Shown here piece by piece: positions 9,967 through 18,840 of a stretch of DNA of 64,000 bases (the stretch's first letter is position 1; every line of letters starts with the position of its first letter). The position numbers were made by a program, and so were the translations under genes. Below the pieces are notes generated by a model. It saw only the letters and a list, made by a program, of their open reading frames with translations, made no database searches and had not been told where the DNA came from. Source of the DNA: Methylophilus sp. Leaf416 (lineage in GTDB: Bacteria > Pseudomonadota > Gammaproteobacteria > Burkholderiales > Methylophilaceae); the NCBI RefSeq assembly GCF_001424665.1, contig NZ_LMQS01000001.1, positions 63,225 to 127,224 of the forward strand, in the 5' to 3' direction.

Positions 9967-10347
9967 TTAAATCTCGCCTAATGCCACAATGGCTTCAATT
10001 TCAACCAGTACATCGCGCGGCAATTTAGCCACTTGTACAGTAGAACGTGCCGGAGTATGGGTGCCAAAGGCCTCGCCATACACCTGGTTCATCGCCACAA
10101 AATCATCCAGGTTTTTCAAAAAAACAGTGGTTTTAACCACTTGATGCAAATTACCACCTGCTGCTTCAATAATCGCCTGCAGATTTGCCAGCACTTGCTG
10201 GGTTTGCGCCACCACATCGCCGTCATTCAAGCTGCCATCAGGGCGCAAAGCGATTTGTCCTGAGGTATACAGCGTGTTACCGACGATTACGCCTTGCGCA
10301 TAAGGACCTATTGCTGCCGGTGCATTTGGAGTTTGTACGATTTTCAT
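9967..10347 (-). CDS. ridA: RidA family enamine/imine deaminase
   Basis: 126 residues, the full length of RidA/YjgF proteins. It shows the family features IGPYAQGV near the N-terminus, TSGQIAL, and the catalytic-pocket Arg in the PARSTVQV motif near residue 105. RidA hydrolyses reactive 2-aminoacrylate and related imines made by PLP enzymes such as threonine dehydratase, protecting other PLP enzymes. It forms a cytosolic trimer. It stands alone on the minus strand between the clp operon and tRNA-Leu, downstream of the tRNA terminator, so it likely has its own promoter. Confidence 0.93.
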   Translation of the reverse strand: MKIVQTPNAPAAIGPYAQGVIVGNTLYTSGQIALRPDGSLNDGDVVAQTQQVLANLQAIIEAAGGNLHQVVKTTVFLKNLDDFVAMNQVYGEAFGTHTPARSTVQVAKLPRDVLVEIEAIVALGEI

Positions 10348-10397
10348 GATTTATTCCATTATGATTAAGTCAACAACCAATTAAGGCAGTGCCCAAA

Positions 10398-10425
10398 CAA
10401 TAAAGGCCTCCTAGGAAGGAAGCCT
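10398..10425 (-). terminator. Terminator-like hairpin between tRNA-Leu and ridA
   Basis: An 8-bp stem with one G-U pair (aggcctcc, 10404-10411, and ggaagcct, 10418-10425), followed on the minus strand by TTTATTG. It lies about 90 bases after the tRNA-Leu 3' end. Confidence 0.55.
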
Positions 10426-10516
10426 GATTGATCGTAATACAATTTAAATTTGATAAATTTTAAAATGCCGCCTTAAAACTTATGCCATACTTTTTTTTCA
10501 TATGGCTTTAAATGTA

Positions 10517-10601
10517 TGGTGCGAAAGGAGAGACTCGAACTCTCACGCCTCGCGGCGCTGGAACCTAAATCCAGTGCGTCTACCAATTCCGCCACTTTCG
10601 C
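10517..10601 (-). tRNA. tRNA-Leu (anticodon TAG)
   Basis: An 85-nt class II tRNA on the minus strand: acceptor GCGAAAG/CTTTCGC, GGCGGAATTGGTAGAC D-arm, anticodon loop TTTAGGT reading TAG, long variable arm, and T-loop GTTCGAG. Discriminator A and encoded CCA are present. Confidence 0.96.
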
Positions 10602-10765
10602 ATTGCCAGTCATACATGCAAGCATTCATGCGTGTACTACCGACTTCGCCATTATAGCGCATTCCAACTGCGCTCACAATCTACCTGACATCACATTGAC
10701 AAGCCGAGCATTCAACTGCAAGATGCGGAATTGATTATCGTAAATAGTTAGTGTCAGGACAGGAT

Positions 10766-11002
10766 ATGCATTCAGCCGAAGAAAATATGCTCAGAGCAGA
10801 ACTTGAGCTTTTAATGAGAGAACGTGAAGTGTTGCTCAAAATTGCAGGCGTTGCTGCAGGATTGATTGCAGAATTAAATTCGGCAGACCTTCCTATCCGT
10901 ACTGTAGAGGCCGCTGATTTGCTGGCAACCAGCATTAACCAGTTACCAGAAGACCTGCTCCAGGATGCACTGGATGCTGTCAACGCGACTATCGTCGAAT
11001 AA
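10766..11002 (+). CDS. Small acidic helical protein of unknown function
   Basis: 78 residues from the ATG at 10766, which has AGGACAGGA just upstream. A GTG five codons earlier has no ribosome-binding site. The composition is balanced and protein-like. An N-terminal amphipathic stretch (AEENMLRAELELLMREREVLL) looks coiled-coil, followed by an Ala-rich helix and an acidic C-terminus. There is no signal peptide and no Cys. I do not recognise a family. It lies between tRNA-Leu (opposite strand) and the efflux operon. A 6-bp hairpin (gttgaa / ttcaac, 11006-11023) follows its stop. Confidence 0.6.
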   Translation: MHSAEENMLRAELELLMREREVLLKIAGVAAGLIAELNSADLPIRTVEAADLLATSINQLPEDLLQDALDAVNATIVE

Positions 11003-11094
11003 ATTGTTGAATAGTGCTTCAACGTTGAGCATTTCGATCAGCCGGCTAGATTTCACCGCCAATACGCGCGCTATTTTTAAATACTGTTGACAAT

Positions 11095-12513
11095 ATGCGT
11101 TACCTAGCCTGCTTTTGCCCGCTATTACTCGCAGCATGCGGCATTGCATACCAGGCCCAACCAATACAACAGCAGCAAAATATTGAAAACATTCAGCAAG
11201 CCTCGCCTACACAGGAAGGTTTCAAAGAGTTTGTCCGCACACAATACCCGCAAACTGTTTGGCCGATTACTTCATGGGATATAGACAGGCTGACATTATC
11301 AGCCCTCTACTTCCACCCTGCCCTTAAAGTAGCCAAGTCTGATTATGCCGTTGCACTCGCAGGCATTACCAGCGCGGGCCTGCGCCCAATGGTCGGTTTG
11401 AATGGCCAGCTTTCGCATAGTAACCAGGCCAACGGCGATATCAATCCGTGGGCTTATGGCTTGCAAGTCGATATTCCATTTATCACTGCCAATAAACGCC
11501 AGATCAATATTGACATTGCGCAGTACCAGGCAGATATTGCCAAAATATTTATTTCAGAGAGTGCCTGGATGCTCAGGCAGCAACTGAGTCTGGATTTGAT
11601 CACGCTGGCAGAACAGCAGGCCTTGCATTCCAGCCTGACGAAACTGCAAAAGTCGCAGGCGGATTTATTGAATGCCTATCAAAAAAGGCTGGACCTTGGT
11701 GTGGCGGGTAAGTCTGATGTGCTGCCGATACGCCTGCAGCATGATCAAGCGGCCTGGCAGCTACAACAGCTGACATTGCAGATCAAGCAAACCCAGCAAA
11801 AAATCATGCATGATGCAGGCCTGACCGACCAGCAAAATGTATCCCTGAATATTGCACAGCTGAACATTTCTCAAATTCTTAAGGCCAGATTTGACCAACC
11901 GCAAACCTATCAGGACGCAAAAACAATCCAGCATTACGCATTAACCAACCGCATGGATATTCAGCGCGGGCTGGCACAATATGCCAAGGCAGAATCACAA
12001 CTGAGGTTGGAAATGGCAAAACGCTACCCTGATATCTCATTAAGCCCGGGTATCTTGTATGAATATGGTGACAGGATCTGGGCGCTGGGTATTGGCGGCA
12101 TGCTGAATCTGCTAAATAAATCATCAGACCTGTGGGCATATGCCGAGCAGGTGCGGCAGAACGAGGCGACACGCTTTTATGCCCTGCAACACCACATTAT
12201 CCAGTTATCTGAACAAACCTATTTAAAATATCGTGATACAGCCAATCTGCTGATTACAATGACGCAGGAATACACCCAGCAATCCAGCCGCAAGCAGCAG
12301 TTGGAAAGCCAGTGGCGTAAAGGTCTGATTGATAAAACGGAATACCTGCAAACTGAAATCCAGTTTTATGCCGCACAGCAACGACTGGTCATACAACAGG
12401 CCAATGTGCTGCGCGCACTGCAGGAAATTGAGAATGTCATGCAAAAACCATTGCTTTTATCAGAGCAATCGATGACATTTGCCATAAAGACACAAGAGGC
12501 GCCATTAAAATGA
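11095..12513 (+). CDS. TolC-like outer-membrane efflux lipoprotein
   Basis: 472 residues with a lipoprotein signal peptide ending in LLLAAC (Cys15 the lipidated residue). Two long Gln/Leu-rich helical repeats typical of the outer membrane efflux protein fold follow (SYxYxKRLDLG-like turn at ~200 and the second copy near 400). It would form the trimeric channel for the adaptor and RND pump encoded immediately downstream. The adaptor start overlaps its stop (ATGA), so translation is coupled. Its overall arrangement is like CusC/NodT channels. The exported substrate cannot be told from this gene. Confidence 0.85.
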   Translation: MRYLACFCPLLLAACGIAYQAQPIQQQQNIENIQQASPTQEGFKEFVRTQYPQTVWPITSWDIDRLTLSALYFHPALKVAKSDYAVALAGITSAGLRPMVGLNGQLSHSNQANGDINPWAYGLQVDIPFITANKRQINIDIAQYQADIAKIFISESAWMLRQQLSLDLITLAEQQALHSSLTKLQKSQADLLNAYQKRLDLGVAGKSDVLPIRLQHDQAAWQLQQLTLQIKQTQQKIMHDAGLTDQQNVSLNIAQLNISQILKARFDQPQTYQDAKTIQHYALTNRMDIQRGLAQYAKAESQLRLEMAKRYPDISLSPGILYEYGDRIWALGIGGMLNLLNKSSDLWAYAEQVRQNEATRFYALQHHIIQLSEQTYLKYRDTANLLITMTQEYTQQSSRKQQLESQWRKGLIDKTEYLQTEIQFYAAQQRLVIQQANVLRALQEIENVMQKPLLLSEQSMTFAIKTQEAPLK

Positions 12514-13574
12514 ATAAAAAAGCACTCTGGATTATCGGGGCTCAGATTGCACTTATTATCCTGCTGATTTGGGCGGTTGTCCTGGTTGGCCGCGATGAAT
12601 ACGAGACCATGCAGGATGACAATGAAGAAGAAATTGAAGGCCCATTGCATGTAGTCGAGCAACACGGACTGCAGCTCGTGCAGTTAAACCTGGCCACCCA
12701 GCAAAATAGTGGCATCCATGCAGAACCGCTGCAACCTTATGACTATCATGGCAATATCAAGGTTCTTGGCACTGTGGTGTCCATTCAGACACTGGTGGAT
12801 TACAACAGCCAGTATCAGCAGTTAAAAACCCAATTAGCCATTGCCGAAAGCATATTGCCTAACCACCAATTGCAATATCAGCGTTATAAACAATTAAATG
12901 AAGACGATAAAAACGTCTCTGACAAAGCGGTTCAAGAGGCGCAGGCACTGGTGATTAATGACCAGACCCAAATCAAGTCTGCGCAGGCACAATTAAAAGC
13001 GTTGACGGATACCATAGTCGCACAATGGGGTAAACCGTTGGCGACATTGATTACACAGCATCCTGCAACTGGCTCGCTGCATGATTTACTGACGCAAAAA
13101 AAAGTACTGGTACAAGTCAGCTTCCCGCTTAATTTCAAAGAGCCTGAAGCAAACTCGACTATTTTTATTTCGCCAATCCAGGATGAAATCAAACCTGTGC
13201 GTGCCGACTATGTTTCCCAGTCTATCCAGACTGATATCAGCAATATCGGTAAAACCTACTTCTATAGTGCGCCGGCAGAGTTCCTGCGCGTAGGAATGCG
13301 CGTCAATGTGGTGCCTGCCCAGTCGGCATCCTCTATGCTGAAAGGCGTGATTGTGCCCAACCAAGCCATTGTATGGCATGGCGGTATGGCCTGGATTTAT
13401 GTCAAAACCAAAGCAGATACGTTTTTGCGTAAACCAGTGGCTTCTGATGTAGAGCTTGACAATGGCTGGTTTGATAATAGCCTGCGCCCGGGTACTGAAG
13501 TCGTCACCCATGGGGCGCAATTGCTGCTCTCGGAAGAATTTAAATTCCAGATTAAAAATGAGAATGACGATTAA
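12510..13574 (+). CDS. Periplasmic adaptor (membrane fusion protein) of the RND pump
   Basis: 354 residues. One N-terminal membrane segment (about 5-27) is followed by an acidic linker (DDNEEEIEG), a helical hairpin around residues 105-155 and a beta-barrel region. It has no His-rich or Met-rich metal-binding extension, unlike CusB. Adaptors of this type bridge the inner-membrane pump and outer-membrane channel. It overlaps the channel gene by four bases and precedes the pump by 36. It is more divergent than its neighbours, and assignment rests partly on position. Confidence 0.8.
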   Translation: MNKKALWIIGAQIALIILLIWAVVLVGRDEYETMQDDNEEEIEGPLHVVEQHGLQLVQLNLATQQNSGIHAEPLQPYDYHGNIKVLGTVVSIQTLVDYNSQYQQLKTQLAIAESILPNHQLQYQRYKQLNEDDKNVSDKAVQEAQALVINDQTQIKSAQAQLKALTDTIVAQWGKPLATLITQHPATGSLHDLLTQKKVLVQVSFPLNFKEPEANSTIFISPIQDEIKPVRADYVSQSIQTDISNIGKTYFYSAPAEFLRVGMRVNVVPAQSASSMLKGVIVPNQAIVWHGGMAWIYVKTKADTFLRKPVASDVELDNGWFDNSLRPGTEVVTHGAQLLLSEEFKFQIKNENDD

Positions 13575-13610
13575 GCCGCGCCAACTTAAGAGCCGGAAAG
13601 AGCCACAGGC

Positions 13611-16600
13611 ATGATGTCAGCACTGGTCAGATTCGCGATTCGATTTTATGGCGTGATTATCGGCCTCGCACTGCTGGTGTTGGGTTATGGTACTTATAGC
13701 CTGACTCAAAGTGATTTAAACGTCTTCCCTGAGTTCGCCCCTACCCAAATCGTTATCCAGACTGAATCTCCTGGCCTGTCAGCCAGCCTGGTAGAAAAAC
13801 TGGTCACCCAACCGATTGAAAATATCATCGCCGGTGCCATTGGCATTAAAAGCCTGCGTTCACAGTCCATTCCGGGATTGTCTGTCATCACGGTTATTTT
13901 TCAGGATAAATCGGATATCTACCGAAACCGGCAAATCATCGCCGAACATCTGAATATGCTTGGCAACCAGCTACCGCCAGGCATCACCCCCAATATTACC
14001 CCGCTCACTTCTTCTGCCAGTACGGTGCTGGGTCTAGGCGTCACCTCGGACAAACTCACCCTGATGCAGTTGCGTACCTTGGTTGATTGGCACCTGACGC
14101 CACATCTTATGGCGATTCCAGGCGTCGCGGATATCAATGTCTTCGGTGGCGAAGTCCGCCAGTTCCAGATAAAAATTGATCCGCGCAAGCTGATGCTATA
14201 CCAGTTGAATGTACAGGATGTGGTGAATGCCGCAAGCCGCGCCACCGGAGTGCGCGGAGCCGGTTACATCCAAAATGATAACCAGCGCATTATTTTGAAT
14301 AGCCAAGGCCAAACTACTACGCCGCAGCAGTTAGGTAATATCACGTTAATACGCAAGCTGGGGCGCACTATCCGCATCAACGACGTGGCAGAAGTTGCTG
14401 AAGGTGCAGCACCATCGATCAGCGCTGCCGCCATTAACGGTAAACCTGCGGTGTATCTGTCTGTGCAGGGCCAGCTGGGTGCCAACACCTATGCGCTTAC
14501 CAAATTACTGGAAACCAAGCTGCGGGATATCAAGCCCAGTCTGACAAGTCAGCAAGTCACTTTGCATGAAGGGCTGTTCCGTCCGGCAAACTTTATTGAA
14601 ACCGCGATTCAAAGCTTGCGCTCCGATATCCTGATTGGCTCAACGCTGGTCATAGCCGTGCTATTCCTGTTTTTGTTTAATGTCCGCACGGCAGTGATTT
14701 CTGCCACGGCCATCCCGCTTTCACTGCTTTCTGCCATTGTTGTGCTGCATCAATATGGCGTGGGCCTTAATATCATGGTGTTGGGTGGACTGGCGATTGC
14801 ATTGGGCGAAGTGGTTGATGATGCCATTATCGATACGGAAAATATTTTTCGGCGCTTGCGCGAAAACCGTCAACTTGCGCAGCCTTTGCCGATTCCACAA
14901 GTGGTTTTCCAGGCCTCCATGGAAGTGCGCGGCTCTGTTGTCTATGCCACCATTATTGTCGCACTGGTATTTTTACCACTAATCACACTGACTGGTGTAG
15001 CAGGTAAATTGTTTGCACCTCTTGCCTATGCTTATATTTCAGCCATCATGGCCTCACTCGCGGTCGCACTTACTTTGACGCCAGCGCTATGTTACGCCCT
15101 TCTCGGCAACGCGCGGCTGGACAATCAGGAATCACCGTTACTGCGCTGGTTGAAGCAAAAATATGTGAAAGTGTTGCACCACATAGAACATCGTTATCAG
15201 CTGATCCTGGTCACCAGCTTTGTCTGTATTGCTATTGGGCTGGTGTTATTGCCGCTGTTCAGGAGCCAGTTTATTCCGGCCTTGCATGAGGGCCACTACA
15301 TCCTGCATATGACAACCGTGCCGGGCACTTCAGAAGTGCAGTCCCTGAAACTTGGCAACCAGGTGACCAAGGTGTTACTGGAAATCCCGGGCGTAAAAAG
15401 CGTTGCCCAGTGGGTTGGTCGTGCGCCTAATGCTGCCGATACTTTCGGCACACATTACAGCGAGTTTGAGGTTGAAATCGGCACCGTTTCAGGTGCCGAT
15501 CAGGAACGTATCTATCGCGCTATCCGAGAAGAACTCTCGGGAGAAACTGAAGATGACGATGACGACGGCAAAATAGAATTAGGGTTTCTAGGCGCAAACT
15601 TTGCAATTAATACTTTTTTAAGCGAGCGTATTGAAGAAACCATTTCAGGCTATGCTGCTGGCTTGGTGATTAATATCTATGGACTTGACCTGGATGCACT
15701 CGACCGCGATGCGCAAAGAGTAGCGAATGTTCTAGGCAGCATACGCGGTGTGCGCGATGTGATGGTGCAATCGCCACCGGAAACGCCCGAAATTGCGATA
15801 AGGCTCAAGCAGGAAAAACTTTCATTATGGGGTTTGCAGTCTGTGGATGTACTGGACACGGTTAAAGCAAGTTATGAAGGTGTGCCGGTCAATCACGTGT
15901 TCATGGGTAACCGTTCTATTGGCGTCAGCGTATTGCTAAACGACGCCAACCGGGATGATATTGCTGATATGCGCAACATCCCGATTTTTAATGCTGAAGG
16001 TCAAATGCTGAAACTGTCCGATGTGGCTTATATCGCACAGGAAGGTGGCCGCTCCAAAATTTTACACTCTGGAGCAAAACGTATTCAAACCATTACTGCC
16101 AATATTGCAGGCCGCGACCAGGAGGTTGTGCTCAGTGAAATACAGAAAGCCTTACACCAGAAAGTGACCCTCCATACCGGAAATTATATGGAATTTTCAG
16201 GCGAAGCTGAGGCCAATGCCGAGTCCCGTCGCGATTTAATCGTCCATTCAATGGTAGCCGGCGTCGCTATTTTCCTCATGCTTTATATCGCTTTTGGCAG
16301 TTTGCGTAACCTGTTATTGACTTTCGCCAACCTGCCCTTCGCGTTGATCGGCGGCATCGTGGCAACATTCTTTGCGGGTGGGTGGATTTCAGTCGGCACG
16401 CTGGTTGGCTTTGTAACGCTGTTTGGTATCACACTGCGCAATTCGATTATGATGGTTTCGCATTTCCAGCATCTGGTCGATAAGGAAGGTTGCGAATGGA
16501 ACATGGAAACCTGCATCCGTGGTGCGACTGAACGCTTGCCATCAGTTTTAATGACTGCCTTGGTGACAGCACTTGGTTTATTGCCGCTGGCGATTGGTAG

Positions 16601-16766
16601 CGGCGAACCGGGACGTGAGATTGAAGGTCCGATGGCGACCATTATTGTGGGCGGTCTGATTTCTTCCACCATCCTCAATTTGCTGATCTTGCCGACCATC
16701 ATGCTGCATTTTGGCAGGTTTGAGAAAACAAGCCAGTTTGAGACTACAGAATCAGGCGCCCGTTAA
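13611..16766 (+). CDS. RND efflux pump, CzcA/CusA-like permease
   Basis: 1051 residues, full RND length, with the repeated architecture of TM1, a large periplasmic loop, TM2-6 and the same again. The N-terminus (SDLNVFPEFAPTQIVIQTE) and the SPGLSASLVEKLVTQPIE segment are of the heavy-metal-efflux subgroup. In TM4 the proton-relay region reads ALGEVVDDAIIDTEN: the Asp of the IVDG motif and the Glu of VEN are kept, but the upstream Asp of the CzcA DFG motif is Ala. The periplasmic loop has an acidic run (EDDDDDGK). Function as a proton-driven exporter is likely, and the substrate (metal or organic) is open. Its 3' end overlaps convergent mfnE by 23 bases. Confidence 0.88.
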   Translation: MMSALVRFAIRFYGVIIGLALLVLGYGTYSLTQSDLNVFPEFAPTQIVIQTESPGLSASLVEKLVTQPIENIIAGAIGIKSLRSQSIPGLSVITVIFQDKSDIYRNRQIIAEHLNMLGNQLPPGITPNITPLTSSASTVLGLGVTSDKLTLMQLRTLVDWHLTPHLMAIPGVADINVFGGEVRQFQIKIDPRKLMLYQLNVQDVVNAASRATGVRGAGYIQNDNQRIILNSQGQTTTPQQLGNITLIRKLGRTIRINDVAEVAEGAAPSISAAAINGKPAVYLSVQGQLGANTYALTKLLETKLRDIKPSLTSQQVTLHEGLFRPANFIETAIQSLRSDILIGSTLVIAVLFLFLFNVRTAVISATAIPLSLLSAIVVLHQYGVGLNIMVLGGLAIALGEVVDDAIIDTENIFRRLRENRQLAQPLPIPQVVFQASMEVRGSVVYATIIVALVFLPLITLTGVAGKLFAPLAYAYISAIMASLAVALTLTPALCYALLGNARLDNQESPLLRWLKQKYVKVLHHIEHRYQLILVTSFVCIAIGLVLLPLFRSQFIPALHEGHYILHMTTVPGTSEVQSLKLGNQVTKVLLEIPGVKSVAQWVGRAPNAADTFGTHYSEFEVEIGTVSGADQERIYRAIREELSGETEDDDDDGKIELGFLGANFAINTFLSERIEETISGYAAGLVINIYGLDLDALDRDAQRVANVLGSIRGVRDVMVQSPPETPEIAIRLKQEKLSLWGLQSVDVLDTVKASYEGVPVNHVFMGNRSIGVSVLLNDANRDDIADMRNIPIFNAEGQMLKLSDVAYIAQEGGRSKILHSGAKRIQTITANIAGRDQEVVLSEIQKALHQKVTLHTGNYMEFSGEAEANAESRRDLIVHSMVAGVAIFLMLYIAFGSLRNLLLTFANLPFALIGGIVATFFAGGWISVGTLVGFVTLFGITLRNSIMMVSHFQHLVDKEGCEWNMETCIRGATERLPSVLMTALVTALGLLPLAIGSGEPGREIEGPMATIIVGGLISSTILNLLILPTIMLHFGRFEKTSQFETTESGAR

Positions 16767-17394
16767 GCACTTTGGTATCCAGCCCTTGCTGAAACAAATC
16801 AAATTCGCTTTGATGCACTATCCAGGATTTGAATGCTGATTGCGGCAGGATTTTAGATAATCCGGCATCCACAATGCCCATGGCTTGCAAATCAGCCAGC
16901 GCAAAAGAAGTTTCTGGCTGCTGCACCCTGTCATCCGATTTAACTAGCAGTAAATGGCTGGCTTCAAGCTGGCAGGCCAGCCAGGCAGCCAAGCTGTCGG
17001 AAGTCGTTTCCCAGTTTTCCGGTAACGCTGTGTCACCCCATAGTTCCGGGTTCAATGCCATTTCACTAGGCAACCAGACCAGCCCCCGGTGCTGCCAGCC
17101 GCGCTCAGCGATTTCAAGTGGATTTCTAGCCAAAGCAAGTTCCGGCAGCATGGCTACCAGGCTGCGCGCCATTTGGTCCATGGCATAAATAGCCAGCGCA
17201 TGCGCATGCAAGTCACTGATATGGCCATCGGGCAGCTCGGCACGTATTTGCTGAAATTGACGCACCGCATCGGCATACACACCGCCGCCCGGCACAATAA
17301 TGATTTTCCCATCGCCCCAACGGACAACCAGCTCCAGCCATTTGAGCAGACTGTCATGGTGTGTCACGCTTCCTCCAAGCTTGATCACCCACAT
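16744..17394 (-). CDS. mfnE: MfnE-like amino-acid-kinase-fold phosphotransferase, methylofuran pathway
   Basis: 216 residues of the aspartate/glutamate/uridylate kinase fold: KLGGS at the N-terminus, VPGGG for phosphate binding, and LLLVKSDD in the ATP half. In methanogens MfnE phosphorylates aminomethyl-furanmethanol phosphate to a diphosphate before coupling to the tyramine-glutamate unit. Methylotroph clusters carry the homologue with the tetrahydromethanopterin genes. Here it ends the operon mfnD-mfnF-pabB-mfnE, starting 18 bases after pabB. The family and neighbours support the call; the precise substrate in bacteria is inferred. Its tail overlaps the convergent RND gene. Confidence 0.75.
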   Translation of the reverse strand: MWVIKLGGSVTHHDSLLKWLELVVRWGDGKIIIVPGGGVYADAVRQFQQIRAELPDGHISDLHAHALAIYAMDQMARSLVAMLPELALARNPLEIAERGWQHRGLVWLPSEMALNPELWGDTALPENWETTSDSLAAWLACQLEASHLLLVKSDDRVQQPETSFALADLQAMGIVDAGLSKILPQSAFKSWIVHQSEFDLFQQGLDTKVLNGRLIL

Positions 17395-17412
17395 GATGTT
17401 TTCCCGAAAAAA

Positions 17413-18840
17413 TTAAGAATGTGTTTTAAATTGCGCCACCAGTTTAAGAAACTGCGAAGCTTTATCCAGTGTTTCCTGGTATTCCTTATCGCAATCAGAG
17501 TCAGCAACTACTCCACCACCGGCATAAAACGTCATGGTCTGGTTGCAGATAACCGCTGTGCGTATGGATATATTGGTGTCCATACTACCATCAAATCCAA
17601 CATAACCGATGCTGCCACAATAAATGCCGCGCCGGTGCGGTTCCAGCTCTTCTATAATTTCCATCGCCCGCAATTTGGGGGCGCCGGTAATGGAACCACC
17701 GGGGAAACAGCCGCGTAGCAAATCCATTGCATGATAGCCACTGGCAAGCACACCGCGCACAATGCTGACTAGATGATGCACATTGGTAAAACGCTGCAAA
17801 CGAAACAGAGCATCTACCTTGACCGAGCCAATTTCGCATACCTTGCCGATATCATTGCGCAATAAATCGACAATCATCAGGTTTTCGGCTCTGTCCTTGA
17901 TACTGCCAGCCAGCGACTCTGCTTCCTGCTTATCCATTGCTGCATCTGCATGCCGGGGGCGCGTGCCTTTTATCGGACGTGTTTCCACTTTATTATCAGT
18001 CACTTGCAAAAAACGCTCCGGCGACATAGAAAGCACTTCAAACGGCATCCCCTGCCCGTCATCCACCTGCAAATAAGCCATAAACGGTGCTTTGCTCAAT
18101 TGGCGGAACTGGTCATACGCTTGCCACGCATCGCCTTGCACTTTGACAGCCAGCCGTTGTGCCAGGTTAATCTGGTAGCAATCTCCCGCCAGAATATAGT
18201 CTTTTACTTTCCGGAAAGCTTTTGCATAAGTAGGCTTGTCCATATTATGCGCAATGTCGCCCACTACGCTGAATGCCTGTTTCTCAGGCTGCTCTTTGGG
18301 CTGCAATAGGCTAAGCTGCAATGCATGGAGTGAGTCAGTAGTGTTAAAGCGGGCATGTGAAACCAGTTGGCAACAGCGTTTATGATGATCGACCACAATC
18401 GCCCAGTCATATATGCCGACCAGCAACTCAGGCAAAGGCATATCCTGTGCGGCCAGTTCAGGCATAGGTTCGATGCTGCGCCCCAGGTCATAAGAAAAAT
18501 AACCTAGCGCGCCACCGGCAAAAGGTATATCGGTCACCCGGTCAACCTTGTGTGGTGCCAAGAAACGCTTGATGACTGCAAAAGGATCTTCTTCATACTG
18601 TTGCAGTGCATGTTTAACATGCACCTCTGTGACCGGGCGACGATGAATAATTCTGGCAACCGGTTCAGCAACCACGATATCAAACCTGGCGCCGAGGCTG
18701 ATCTCTTCATCGACTGAAAACTGCTTTTCAACGGCATCAACACGCCCACTTTCCAGCAACATGGGCCACACCAAATGTCTGACCTGTGTTAGCCAATAAG
18801 CACCTTCGTGATAAGGTAATTCCAGCTGAATCAATGCCAT
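17413..18840 (-). CDS. pabB: Aminodeoxychorismate synthase component I (PabB)
   Basis: About 475 residues from the ATG at 18840. Upstream in-frame ATG/GTG codons exist inside mfnF, with ATG 18849 the main alternative. The chorismate-binding C-terminal domain is complete. PIKGT (rather than PIAGT) carries the Lys used by PabB and marks it as aminodeoxychorismate rather than anthranilate synthase. DLLRNDIG, GCFPGGSITGAPK and YCGSIGY are all present. It makes 4-amino-4-deoxychorismate for pABA, needed for folate and for the pABA-derived part of tetrahydromethanopterin. The start overlaps the mfnF stop by 10 bases. No pabA or pabC lies nearby. Confidence 0.9.
   Translation of the reverse strand: MALIQLELPYHEGAYWLTQVRHLVWPMLLESGRVDAVEKQFSVDEEISLGARFDIVVAEPVARIIHRRPVTEVHVKHALQQYEEDPFAVIKRFLAPHKVDRVTDIPFAGGALGYFSYDLGRSIEPMPELAAQDMPLPELLVGIYDWAIVVDHHKRCCQLVSHARFNTTDSLHALQLSLLQPKEQPEKQAFSVVGDIAHNMDKPTYAKAFRKVKDYILAGDCYQINLAQRLAVKVQGDAWQAYDQFRQLSKAPFMAYLQVDDGQGMPFEVLSMSPERFLQVTDNKVETRPIKGTRPRHADAAMDKQEAESLAGSIKDRAENLMIVDLLRNDIGKVCEIGSVKVDALFRLQRFTNVHHLVSIVRGVLASGYHAMDLLRGCFPGGSITGAPKLRAMEIIEELEPHRRGIYCGSIGYVGFDGSMDTNISIRTAVICNQTMTFYAGGGVVADSDCDKEYQETLDKASQFLKLVAQFKTHS

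Noticed and set aside
10735-11022. Minus-strand frame opposite the small unknown gene
   Set aside because: Ser-rich, no ribosome-binding site; the plus-strand frame is the better candidate.
17089-17718. 209-codon plus-strand frame across mfnE/pabB
   Set aside because: Spans two real genes on the other strand and has no coding character.
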